NCBI RefSeq assembly: GCF_000317245.1
Contig: NZ_AJLJ01000366.1
Coordinates: 16,407-80,406, forward strand
Length of the DNA: 64,000 nucleotides
Direction: 5' to 3'
DNA from: Fischerella muscicola SAG 1427-1 = PCC 73103
Lineage (GTDB): Bacteria > Cyanobacteriota > Cyanobacteriia > Cyanobacteriales > Nostocaceae
The notes beneath the pieces are model-generated. The model did not search any database and had not been told where the DNA came from. It saw only the letters and a list, made by a program, of their open reading frames with translations. Position 1 is the stretch's first letter; each line of letters starts with the position of its first letter. Of the stretch, positions 23,898 to 32,214 are shown one piece after another. Position numbers and translations under genes: made by a program.

Positions 23898-25115
23898 TCA
23901 AGCGCTTCTTAAGGCTACAATTGGGTCGAGTTGAGCAGCACGACGAGCAGGAACAACGCCAAAGAATAAACCTATACCACCAGAAACGCCGACTGTAAGA
24001 CTAATGGCGACAACAGAAAGACCTGCATCTAATGGTGTTAAGGCTGCTACTAACAAAATACCACCGACACCGATCGCAGTCCCAATTAAACCACCTGCTG
24101 CTGAAAGAATCACGGCTTCAATGATGAACTGTAATAATATATCTTGCTGGGTTGCACCAATTGCTTTCCGCAGTCCGATTTCTTGAGTACGTTCGGTGAC
24201 AGAGACAAGCATGATATTCATGATACCGATACCACCGACAATTAGAGAAATAGCTGCGATCGCTGCTAGCATGATTGTCAATGCACTGGTGATTTGACCA
24301 ATAGTTTGCATTGCATCTTTTTGAGTGCGGATTGTAAAATCATCTTCACCATTGATGTTGTGTCGCTGACGGAGCAAATTTGTAATTTGAAACTCTGCCG
24401 CATCAACACTATTCGCATCACGAGCCGAGAGGACAATATAATCTAGACCGATGCCATAGGGAGAATTTCGTCCCACCAATCGGTTTGCAGATGTGGTGAT
24501 TGGTATTAGTGCTGCTTCATCATAATCTGCACCCAAGCTTGAGCCTTTAGCCTCCAGTACACCAATGACTTGAAAGCTGGAATCTTTGATTCGTAGTTGT
24601 GCGCCCACAGGATTACTACTACCAAAAAGTCTTTCTGCCAATTTCGCACCCAGCACCGTAACTTGATTATTCCGCTTAGTATCTACTTCGGTGAAAAACC
24701 GTCCTTTAGCAGTGTCGAAATCCCGCACCTCTGGGAAAGTGGAAGTTGTGCCAATAATGTTGACATTGGTATTGCGGTTACGGTAAGTCACTACTTGTCT
24801 TCTGTTCAACTCTGGCGCAACTCCTGCTACTGTTGGTACTTGAGTAGCGATCGCATCTGCATCAGCCAAAACAAGAGTTTTCGGTACTTCAAAAGAAATA
24901 CGCTGAGTTTCTCGATTTCCAGGAAGCACAAACAGCACATTTGGCCCTAAAGATTCTAACTGTTTATTGACATACTTTTGTCCAGCTTCACCAATACCAA
25001 CCATAGCAATTACCGAAGCATTGCCAATGACAATACCTAACATGGTAAGCGTGCTACGTAATTTATTAGATAGCAGGGTTTTACCTGCCATTTTGATACT
25101 TTCTGCTAGGTTCAT
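23898..25115 (-). CDS. MacB-like ABC transporter permease (FtsX fold)
   Basis: The protein has 405 residues: an N-terminal helix (LRSTLTMLGIVIGNASVIAMVGI), a periplasmic MacB_PCD domain (about 45-270) and three C-terminal helices including SLIVGGIGIMNIMLVSVTERTQEIGLRKAIGA. There is no fused ATPase, unlike E. coli MacB, so it needs the separate ATPase at 21584. It exports a substrate with the adjacent MacA-like adaptor, whose gene overlaps its start by 4 nt. The substrate (macrolide, peptide or glycolipid) cannot be told. Confidence 0.9.
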   Translation of the reverse strand: MNLAESIKMAGKTLLSNKLRSTLTMLGIVIGNASVIAMVGIGEAGQKYVNKQLESLGPNVLFVLPGNRETQRISFEVPKTLVLADADAIATQVPTVAGVAPELNRRQVVTYRNRNTNVNIIGTTSTFPEVRDFDTAKGRFFTEVDTKRNNQVTVLGAKLAERLFGSSNPVGAQLRIKDSSFQVIGVLEAKGSSLGADYDEAALIPITTSANRLVGRNSPYGIGLDYIVLSARDANSVDAAEFQITNLLRQRHNINGEDDFTIRTQKDAMQTIGQITSALTIMLAAIAAISLIVGGIGIMNIMLVSVTERTQEIGLRKAIGATQQDILLQFIIEAVILSAAGGLIGTAIGVGGILLVAALTPLDAGLSVVAISLTVGVSGGIGLFFGVVPARRAAQLDPIVALRSA

Positions 25116-26578
25116 TTTTGTTCTTTTGCTTGCTGTTCGCGTTTATAGTCTTTGGGTGGGTTGAGAAATACGCGATCGCCTTCTTTAACACCAGACACAA
25201 CCTGAGTTTGATCTTTTACCTGCGCCCCTACTGTTACTGAACGGAACAGAGGTTTATTTTGAGCATCTGGGACAAGTACTCCAGTTTCGCCTTTCTCAGT
25301 TACAATTGCCACAGTTGGTACTAACAGAGCATCGTCTACTTGATCGCCTAAAAACGTCAAATCAACATTTAAGCCAGAACGTAATTCTTCTTGCCCGGTA
25401 TCAATAGCCACTCGTACTTGGAATAATGTCACACCTTCTTCCTTAACGGCTTCAGGAGCAATCAGGCGCACACGACCTTTAAATACTTGATCAGGGTAAG
25501 CATCGGTAACAATTTCTACCTGTTGCCCCTGTTTAATTCTGCCAATATCGGCTTCTGGGACTTGTGCTAGTACTTCTAAACCCTTGGCTAGAGCCACGAT
25601 AGAACTGGAAGTTGCCGAAGCACTCGAAGACGCAGAAGTAGTCGGCGCTACATAGGCTCCGTCATTAGCATATTTTTGAGTGATAATTCCCGCAAAGGGA
25701 GCGCGGATGACGGTATCTTCTAAATTTACCTGAGCCGACTTTAACTGTGCCTCAGCAACAGCTACTGCTGCTTGACGTTGGGCAAGTACCTCTGGACGAG
25801 TACCGTTTTCCAGCAACTTTAATGCAGCTTTAGCTTCCGCAACAGCAGCTTCTTGGCGGGCAATTTCTTCGGAACGAGAGCCACTTTCTTGTAGTGATAA
25901 TCGGCGTTGAGCTTGTTCTAAAGCGGCTTTTGCTCTTGTGTCTTCGCTAACGTACTGATCTAATTGGTCTTGAGAAATTGCTCCTTGTGCCGCTAACTCT
26001 CGATAGCGTCTAACTCGTGCCTGTGTCAAGTTCACCTGTGCCTTAGCATCATCTACTTTAGCTTGGGCTTCTTGAATTTCCTGGAAACGATTACCGGCAC
26101 GGACTTCGTCAAGTTGGGCTTGGGCTTGGGCTAAACGTGCTTTAGCTTGAACAATTTCTTGGGGGCGACTCCCAGCTTGGGCTTCAGCTAGTTGTGCTTT
26201 GGCTTGTTGTACGCTGGCTTGATATTGCAGAATTTGAGTCTTGACATTTGCACTATCCATGACAGCAAGAATCTGTCCCTTCTGGACGCGATCGCCTTGT
26301 TCAGCTTTTAACTCTGCAACGATTCCTGGTTGTTTAGGGCTAATATTCACGCTTTGATCTGGCACTACCTTACCACTGGCAGTAATCCGCAAGGTGACAT
26401 CTTTTGCTTCTACAGGAATAGTAAGTGCCGCAATATCTTCTCTACTCGCTCCCCGGTTCACCAGAGTATAAGTTGTAGTACCGCCAACAACCAAAATACT
26501 AGTTGCAACTAGCCCAATTAGCCAGCGTTGAGGATGCTTAACTTTACCGATAACGGGAATTTCTATATGGGTTGTCAT
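25112..26578 (-). CDS. MacA/HlyD-type periplasmic adaptor of an ABC exporter
   Basis: The protein has 488 residues: a membrane anchor (RWLIGLVATSILVVGGTTTY), first lipoyl half (GIVAELKAEQGDRVQKGQIL), a long coiled coil, second lipoyl half (IRAPFAGIITQKYANDGAYV) and beta-barrel domains. The coiled coil contains internal repeats of the form AGSRPQEI, AGNRFQEI, SGSRSEEI and NGTRPEVL, about 38-60 residues apart, which suggests growth by segmental duplication. It joins the permease to an outer-membrane TolC-like channel. It is the first gene of the exporter operon. Confidence 0.9.
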   Translation of the reverse strand: MTTHIEIPVIGKVKHPQRWLIGLVATSILVVGGTTTYTLVNRGASREDIAALTIPVEAKDVTLRITASGKVVPDQSVNISPKQPGIVAELKAEQGDRVQKGQILAVMDSANVKTQILQYQASVQQAKAQLAEAQAGSRPQEIVQAKARLAQAQAQLDEVRAGNRFQEIQEAQAKVDDAKAQVNLTQARVRRYRELAAQGAISQDQLDQYVSEDTRAKAALEQAQRRLSLQESGSRSEEIARQEAAVAEAKAALKLLENGTRPEVLAQRQAAVAVAEAQLKSAQVNLEDTVIRAPFAGIITQKYANDGAYVAPTTSASSSASATSSSIVALAKGLEVLAQVPEADIGRIKQGQQVEIVTDAYPDQVFKGRVRLIAPEAVKEEGVTLFQVRVAIDTGQEELRSGLNVDLTFLGDQVDDALLVPTVAIVTEKGETGVLVPDAQNKPLFRSVTVGAQVKDQTQVVSGVKEGDRVFLNPPKDYKREQQAKEQK

Positions 26579-27062
26579 AACCAGCAGCCTTGAGGAATTT
26601 CTTGGATTTCAGGACGATAAAGGGGGAGGTAAAGCAAAAATATTGATAGGAAATCTTTATCTGTTATGGGCAAGATCATTAACTTTCTATAAAACTTAAG
26701 TTCTGTTAACATTCATCTTGCGTAAGAGAGAATAGAAGTATAAATAGCTAACTTATAGTTTCTTAACTTGATATGATGTTAACCTTTCCCAGGTATTCTT
26801 CACTTCACCTGAATGGGTGACTTTAGGTAAAGGGGATCGGGGATAGGGGATTGAGGGACAAGGGAGACAAGGAAGACAAGGGGGACAGAGGGAAATTATT
26901 TGACAAGTCTCTTCCTGATCCCTGATCCCCGATCCCCCTATCCCCAATTTCCACCAAGATTTTGGATTTTGGATTTTAGATTATTAGGATAATATTTGAC
27001 GCTAATCTAAAATCTAAAAATGGATGCCCAGATCTAAATCTCAAATCCCAAATCAAAATACT
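26579..27062. other. Intergenic region with G-rich/C-rich dispersed repeat
   Basis: The segment 26833-26942 contains GGGGATCGGGGATAGGGG followed about 60 bp later by the complementary TGATCCCCGATCCCCCTATC, with GGGAGACAAGG repeats between. The short direct repeat AAAATCTAAAATC lies near 27005-27018. This is dispersed repeat material common in Nostoc; the kinase promoter must lie nearby. No gene is supported. Confidence 0.5.
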
Positions 27063-28730
27063 ATGCAAGCTGGTACAAAATTGCAGGGTGGTAAATATAC
27101 CTTAGACCAGGAAATTGGTCGGGGTGGCTTTGGTATTACTTTCAAAGCTACTCATCACTTTTTAAACCATATAGTGGTGATTAAAACCCTGAATGAAAAG
27201 CTCAGACAACATCCTGATTTTGCCAAGTTTGAGCGTCAGTTTCAGGATGAGGCTAGGCGTTTGGCTGCATGTGTCCACCCCAATATTGTCCGGGTCAGTG
27301 ATTTTTTTATCGAGACTGGGTTGCCATACATGGTGATGGAGTATATTCCTGGTGATACTTTAGGCGAGGCTTACATTTTACCTGGAATTCCTCTACCAGA
27401 GGCGACAGCGATTCATTACATCCGTCAAATCGGGGCTGCTTTGCAAGTGGTGCATCAAAATGGTTTGCTGCACCGAGATGTCAAACCAGATAATATTATT
27501 CTCCGCCAGGGAACTCAGGAAGTAGTACTGATTGATTTTGGTATTGCCCGTGAATTTAATAGTGGGGTGAGACAAACTCATACAGGTATGGTGTCTGAAG
27601 GCTATTCGCCTATCGAACAATACTTATCACAAGCAACACGCACGCCTGCAACGGATGTTTACGGTTTAGCAGCAACATTGTACTCATTTTTGACGGGACA
27701 AGTACCCATGCCTGCATTGTTGCGCGATCGCGAACAAATGCCTACACCCCGCGAATTGCAACCACACTTAAGTGCAGCAGTCAATCAAGCTGTGATGCGT
27801 GGTATGGCAATTGAAGCCAAGTTTCGTCCCCAAACAGTGGCAGAATGGTTAAAACTGCTACCAGGAGAGGTAACAAATCACATACCAATGCCAATAGTTA
27901 CACAGGCAGTGCCAACTATTGATTTATCTGCTCAGTTGGATCAAGAAAATTTACCTCAAGAAAAAATAACAAACCAAAAAAGAATTTCATCACTGTTTGC
28001 CAAGATTACTCCTGATTATAAAAAATTGCGATCGCCTAAAGTACTTTTGGGAACTGGTGTAGCTGTTGTTGCTGCAACCGCAGGTTTTGGTATAACTTCC
28101 ATGTTGAATAAGCCTCAGCCACCATCCCCTAAACCAGTTTTTGAACAGCCTAATCAAAGCACTTCAGCAGAAATACAATCTCCTAATTCATCTTCCCCCA
28201 CACCTTCTGAGACTTCTCAATCAACAGTTAATTCTGCGTCCGCCTCTACTACCTCTAAGCGACGCAGGCGCAGTCGGCGTTCTTCCCAACCAGAAACCGC
28301 GACTAGCAATACGAACACCATAGAAGAATCAAGCAAAAACAATTCCACTACAGAAGAATCACAACAGGATCAATCCCCAACACAAACGCTATCACCTAGT
28401 ACGCCTAATACTTCTTCATCACCGTCTCTCGTGGAAAAACTACGAGAATACCGAAACTCTCGTCAAACTTCTTCTACACCTACACAAACTCAATCACCAT
28501 TTCCAATAAAACTGAAACTTGCCCCACAACCATCACCAGCCCAAGATTCTAGTTCAGTGGTTGTACCAATTTTGCCAAACAGAAGTTCAAAGCAGTCAAA
28601 TCCACCAGAAGTAGTAGTGCCAACACAGGAAGTCAAGCAAAATCTTAATCTTGAGAGTCAGTTACAACAGAAACTCCGAAAACAAATTAAAGAACAAACT
28701 AGTGAGGTCATACCACAGGATAATAATTAA
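27063..28730 (+). CDS. Membrane-anchored Ser/Thr protein kinase (Hanks type)
   Basis: The protein has 555 residues from the ATG at 27063 (MQAGTKLQGGKYTLDQEIG). The alternative ATG at 27024 would add 13 residues encoded by low-complexity repeat sequence. The kinase domain spans about residues 11-280: GRGGFG loop (19-24), Lys41, catalytic HRDVKPDN (Asp139) and DFG (158-160). One membrane helix (LLGTGVAVVAATAGFGITSM, near 320) follows, then a long Ser/Thr/Pro-rich tail with a basic SKRRRRSRRSS patch and a terminal coil. No PASTA or WD40 sensor domain is present. The tail may be the phosphorylated or wall-associated part. Confidence 0.9.
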   Translation: MQAGTKLQGGKYTLDQEIGRGGFGITFKATHHFLNHIVVIKTLNEKLRQHPDFAKFERQFQDEARRLAACVHPNIVRVSDFFIETGLPYMVMEYIPGDTLGEAYILPGIPLPEATAIHYIRQIGAALQVVHQNGLLHRDVKPDNIILRQGTQEVVLIDFGIAREFNSGVRQTHTGMVSEGYSPIEQYLSQATRTPATDVYGLAATLYSFLTGQVPMPALLRDREQMPTPRELQPHLSAAVNQAVMRGMAIEAKFRPQTVAEWLKLLPGEVTNHIPMPIVTQAVPTIDLSAQLDQENLPQEKITNQKRISSLFAKITPDYKKLRSPKVLLGTGVAVVAATAGFGITSMLNKPQPPSPKPVFEQPNQSTSAEIQSPNSSSPTPSETSQSTVNSASASTTSKRRRRSRRSSQPETATSNTNTIEESSKNNSTTEESQQDQSPTQTLSPSTPNTSSSPSLVEKLREYRNSRQTSSTPTQTQSPFPIKLKLAPQPSPAQDSSSVVVPILPNRSSKQSNPPEVVVPTQEVKQNLNLESQLQQKLRKQIKEQTSEVIPQDNN

Positions 28731-28818
28731 CTGCTGCTGAGGGTTGTCATTGGTCATTGGTCATTAGAGACGCGATTATACTCTTACCTTGAAGCCGCTC
28801 TTACCGCATTTGGCTTGG

Positions 28819-28897
28819 GAAAAAGAGGGGAGGCTTAAAGCCCCCTGATTAATCTGTGGGCCAATTGGATCTCTAATAGAAGCCTCCCCTCTTTTTC
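28819..28897. repeat. Long inverted repeat, 18-bp perfect arms
   Basis: GAAAAAGAGGGGAGGCTT (28819-28836) and its exact complement (28880-28897) enclose 43 nt that include a smaller GCCC/GGGC pairing. The right arm ends in CTCTTTTTC, which would act as a terminator for the kinase gene. The structure is embedded between remnants of the AGACGCG palindrome (near 28767 and 28925), so it looks like an element inserted into an older repeat. The rest of 28731-29074 is non-coding. Confidence 0.65.
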
Positions 28898-29074
28898 TTT
28901 TATTCGCCTCGTTACGAGCGTCTACGCGTCTGTACAATAGTCATTGGTCATGTTTAGCTAAGTTTTGCGATCGCAGCTCCTCGCATCCATCACATCTACA
29001 TATATTGATAAATTATTAATATCTGTAAAACCTGACTAATTCAGGCTTGATTTTACGAGGCGAAGGGTTTGGAA

Positions 29075-30562
29075 ATGTTGACTGCATCAGAGACTCCTAT
29101 TATTGCGATAATCCTATTAGTCGCTTTCGGAATCTTGGGTTGGGGCTTTTATCGTGCTAGACCCTATGGCAAGCTAGGAATCTTCGCCTGGTTACAGTCA
29201 GTGGTTTTAATGGCTCCCTGGCTAGTTTTTTTTGGCTTATTTGCTGCCGGGATTTACATCAATATTGTCGCCATCCTCTTATTACTTGTGGTTTCTACCG
29301 CAATTTACATCTATCTGGGCAGACAGTTACGAGCAGCTGGACAAGATGTAATTCTCAGACAACGAGCGACACAAAAGCTAGCTGAACAAGAATCTACTTC
29401 AACATCAGAAACAACATCGATGGTTGAACCTGTACAGGTAAAACTGGAGGTTTTGCCAATTCCAGAAGAAGATTTGAACGCTATCAAAGGTATTTTCGGT
29501 CTGGATACATTTTTTGCCACAGAAACCATTGCGTATCAAGAAGGAGCCATTTTTAAAGGTAATCTGCGAGGAGAAGCAGAAATGGTTCACAATCGTCTGA
29601 CGACTAAGTTGCAGGAAACTGTTGGTGATAAATATCGTCTTTACTTAGTTGAAAACACTGATGGAAAACCTGTGGTGATTGTCCTACCCAGCCGCAATGA
29701 TCCGCGCCCGATGAGCTTATCGCAAAAAGTCTTTGCTATTATTTTGCTGATAGCAACCGTAGTCACAAGTTTAGAAGCGTCGGGCATTCTGCAAGGTTTT
29801 GATTTATTTGCCAATTTTTCACGCTTACAAGAAACTTTACCTATCGGTCTGGGAATTTTAGTCGTTTTACTAACCCATGAAATCGGTCATTGGTTGCTTG
29901 CTCGTCGTCACAATGTTCGCCTCAGCTGGCCTTACTTTTTACCAGCTGTACAAATTGGGTCTTTTGGAGCAATCACTCGGTTTGAGTCTTTGTTACCCAA
30001 CCGTAAGGTATTATTTGATATCGCCTTGGCTGGGCCAGCTGCTGGTGGAATTGTGTCTGTGTTGATGCTGATTACGGGATTGCTGCTTTCTCATCAAGGC
30101 AGTATGTTTCAATTACCCAATGAGTTTTTCCAAGGTTCGATTTTGGTAGGTAGCTTGGCAAAAGTTGTACTTGGTTCGGCTTTGCAGTCACCATTGGTAG
30201 ATGTGCATCCGTTGGTGGTGATTGGTTGGCTGGGGTTGGTAATCACAGCTTTAAATTTAATGCCTGCTGGACAACTTGATGGTGGTCGGATTGTCCAAGC
30301 CATCTACGGACGCAAAACTGCTGGTCGGGCGACCTTTGCAACTTTAATTTTGCTGGGATTAGTAGCTTTGGGTAATCCTTTAGCAATGTACTGGGCGATT
30401 GTAATTCTGTTTTTACAACGTGATTTAGAACGCCCCAGCTTGAATGAAATCACTGAACCAGACGACGCCCGCGCCGCTTTGGGTCTTTTGGCTTTATTCT
30501 TAATGATTGCCACTCTTTTGCCCTTGACTCCCGGTTTAGCTGGGCGATTGGGAATTGGATAG
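29075..30562 (+). CDS. Site-2-protease-like M50 metallopeptidase (EGY1-like)
   Basis: The protein has 495 residues from the ATG at 29075, with GAAGGG 7 nt upstream; the in-frame TTG at 29069 is less likely. N-terminal helices and a soluble region (about 100-220) precede a membrane core with the zinc motif HEIGH (from residue 268) and the third-ligand motif NLMPAGQLDGG. The arrangement matches plant EGY1 and cyanobacterial S2P homologues that cleave membrane proteins within the bilayer. It is probably in the thylakoid or plasma membrane. The substrate is unknown; anti-sigma factors or chlorophyll-protein assembly factors are known targets of the family. Confidence 0.9.
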   Translation: MLTASETPIIAIILLVAFGILGWGFYRARPYGKLGIFAWLQSVVLMAPWLVFFGLFAAGIYINIVAILLLLVVSTAIYIYLGRQLRAAGQDVILRQRATQKLAEQESTSTSETTSMVEPVQVKLEVLPIPEEDLNAIKGIFGLDTFFATETIAYQEGAIFKGNLRGEAEMVHNRLTTKLQETVGDKYRLYLVENTDGKPVVIVLPSRNDPRPMSLSQKVFAIILLIATVVTSLEASGILQGFDLFANFSRLQETLPIGLGILVVLLTHEIGHWLLARRHNVRLSWPYFLPAVQIGSFGAITRFESLLPNRKVLFDIALAGPAAGGIVSVLMLITGLLLSHQGSMFQLPNEFFQGSILVGSLAKVVLGSALQSPLVDVHPLVVIGWLGLVITALNLMPAGQLDGGRIVQAIYGRKTAGRATFATLILLGLVALGNPLAMYWAIVILFLQRDLERPSLNEITEPDDARAALGLLALFLMIATLLPLTPGLAGRLGIG

Positions 30563-30580
30563 AAAATCGGATAGAAAAAT

Positions 30581-30631
30581 GATGAAGGGTGAAGTATGAA
30601 AGCTAAAAAATTTCATACTTCATTCTTCATC
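30581..30631. terminator. Hairpin after the M50 gene
   Basis: GATGAAGGGTGAAGTATGAA (30581-30600) pairs with 30612-30631 over 20 bp with two mismatches and an A-rich loop. It lies 18 bp after the stop codon and could end the M50 transcript. Confidence 0.55.
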
Positions 30632-30699
30632 CTTCAAGCTTCAACTTTCATCATTTCTTATACCAATTCAATTAATGATTGCAACACATTCTTGGATAA

Positions 30700-30719
30700 A
30701 GACGCGATTTATCGCGTCT
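30700..30719. repeat. Interspersed palindrome AGACGCGATTTATCGCGTCT
   Basis: This copy of the dispersed palindrome also found at 20663, 32178 and 58327 lies between the convergent M50 and GHL10 genes. Confidence 0.7.
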
Positions 30720-30761
30720 CTACAAATGGTTTATTTGTCGCATTCTTTTTTCAAATTGGTA

Positions 30762-32021
30762 TTATGGTTTCCAGCCTGCAATTAAATTTGGGTAAGCAGT
30801 TGGTGTGGGGAAAAGATTTTTAAAACCTGTTTGGCGTTGTTGGGATGCTTCTTTAGTCATGTTCCACAAACTTTCGTAGAAAAAGAAAGAGACACCAGCA
30901 AAATTGCGATCGCGTACTTGTTGAACTTGTTGACCAATCTGTGTCATCGGTACGTGTTTACGTTTTAGTCCTGTCATAATCCCGATACTTACAGGTATAT
31001 GACTTTTAGCAGTTTTGACTTCTGGATACTCTAATTCACTCTTAAAGACATTGGGATCATCTCGATACACTTGGATTACTAAGTCTTCTACAAGTCCCAT
31101 TCTTTCCCATTTTTCCCAGTCTGCCAAAAAGAATTCGTAGGAGAAGCGTTGCGGATTAGGCGCTACGGATACAATACAATTCTTGTTCGCGGCTTTGATC
31201 GCAGTAAATACCCGCTTCATATAATTAGTAATTTTGTTTGCTCGCCACCGCAGCCATTCTGGATCTTTAGAGTTGGCAGGTGGTGCTTTGCCACCGTGTT
31301 CTTTTTTGTATAAGGCGACTGTATAAGCGTCGTATCCTAACTCCGATGGCAAGCCAAAATGGTCATCAAATTGAATGCCATCGATATTGTAATTTCTCAC
31401 TATTTCTACTATTAAATCTTGGGTAAATTGTTGCACTTCCGGTCGAAAGGGATTTAGCCAAACTCGGTCGTGAGTACCTTCTTTCCAAATTTTGCTACCA
31501 TCTCTACGAGTAGTTAGCCATTGAGGACGGCGTTTTGCTAATTGGGAATCTGCGGGGGCCATAAAGCCAAATTCAAACCAGGGAATAACTTTCAAGCCTT
31601 GTTGATGCCCAACGTTGACTACTTCTTTGAGCATATCTCGACCTTGCAGACCTGGTTCTGGATCAAGCGATCGCCCAATCACTGTTTGAGCCACTTTGCT
31701 AGGATACAACGTCCAACCCCAATTCCATACAGTCGGATAGACAACGTTAAAATTTAGCTGTTTGAGATTTTGCAACGCACTCTTGAGGCGATCGCGTTGA
31801 AACAGCACATTACTATCAATATTGGTTAACCACACCCCCCGTAATTCTGCTGTTTGCGAACGGGTAGGTAAATTTTGAGCTGGTAAGGGAAAAGATAACA
31901 TCATCGTAGCAACCATTGACAAAGTCACTACCACAGCAAAAAAAGCTAGATTGCGTTGACTACTTTGACGAGCATTCCACACAAACAATTTCTTACACGA
32001 TTTAATAAACTTTTTCATCAT
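30762..32021 (-). CDS. Exported GHL10/DUF187-family glycosidase
   Basis: The protein has 419 residues from the ATG at 32021 (MMKKFIKSCKK); the in-frame TTG at 32057 has no ribosome-binding site. An N-terminal membrane or signal segment (NLAFFAVVVTLSMVATMMLS) precedes a TIM-barrel glycosidase. Blocks are ELRGVWLTNIDSNVLF, VIPWFEFGFM, DGIQFDDHFGLP (likely catalytic Asp pair) and ISVAP-like IVSVAPNPQRFSYE. Family members hydrolyse polysaccharides, some of them peptidoglycan or alginate-like sheath material. It acts outside the plasma membrane. No linked genes hint at the substrate. Confidence 0.88.
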   Translation of the reverse strand: MMKKFIKSCKKLFVWNARQSSQRNLAFFAVVVTLSMVATMMLSFPLPAQNLPTRSQTAELRGVWLTNIDSNVLFQRDRLKSALQNLKQLNFNVVYPTVWNWGWTLYPSKVAQTVIGRSLDPEPGLQGRDMLKEVVNVGHQQGLKVIPWFEFGFMAPADSQLAKRRPQWLTTRRDGSKIWKEGTHDRVWLNPFRPEVQQFTQDLIVEIVRNYNIDGIQFDDHFGLPSELGYDAYTVALYKKEHGGKAPPANSKDPEWLRWRANKITNYMKRVFTAIKAANKNCIVSVAPNPQRFSYEFFLADWEKWERMGLVEDLVIQVYRDDPNVFKSELEYPEVKTAKSHIPVSIGIMTGLKRKHVPMTQIGQQVQQVRDRNFAGVSFFFYESLWNMTKEASQQRQTGFKNLFPTPTAYPNLIAGWKP

Positions 32022-32143
32022 TGACTGGGTAGAAAATTTCACATAGGCTTCAACCAATGATCACCTATGACTGCGTAGATCACCAAGAAGTTGCCTGATA
32101 TACTCCTGGAAGGGGGACAAGGGAAGGGAGCAGCGAGAATAGA

Positions 32144-32178
32144 CCCAATGCCCAATGCCCAATGCCCAATGCCCAGTG
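32144..32178. repeat. STRR heptamer array (CCCAATG)5
   Basis: Four exact CCCAATG units and one CCCAGTG follow each other from 32144 to 32178. Short tandem heptamers are a recognised feature of heterocystous cyanobacteria. The array is intergenic. Confidence 0.9.
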
Positions 32179-32199
32179 AGACGCGATTAATCGCGTCTC
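32178..32199. repeat. Perfect 22-bp palindrome GAGACGCGATTAATCGCGTC
   Basis: This is another copy of the dispersed AGACGCG palindrome, here perfect and directly abutting the CCCAATG array, 15 bp from the Ppx/GppA stop. Confidence 0.8.
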
Positions 32200-32214
32200 T
32201 ACATTTGTGCCGAC

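Noticed and set aside
26753..26947. Minus-strand frame of 64 codons
   Set aside because: It is made of the G-rich/C-rich dispersed repeat (PCLPCLPCP-like translation), not a gene.
32144..32178. CRISPR or coding repeat
   Set aside because: Seven-base units without spacers are STRR heptamers; the frame shifts at every unit and no start is present.
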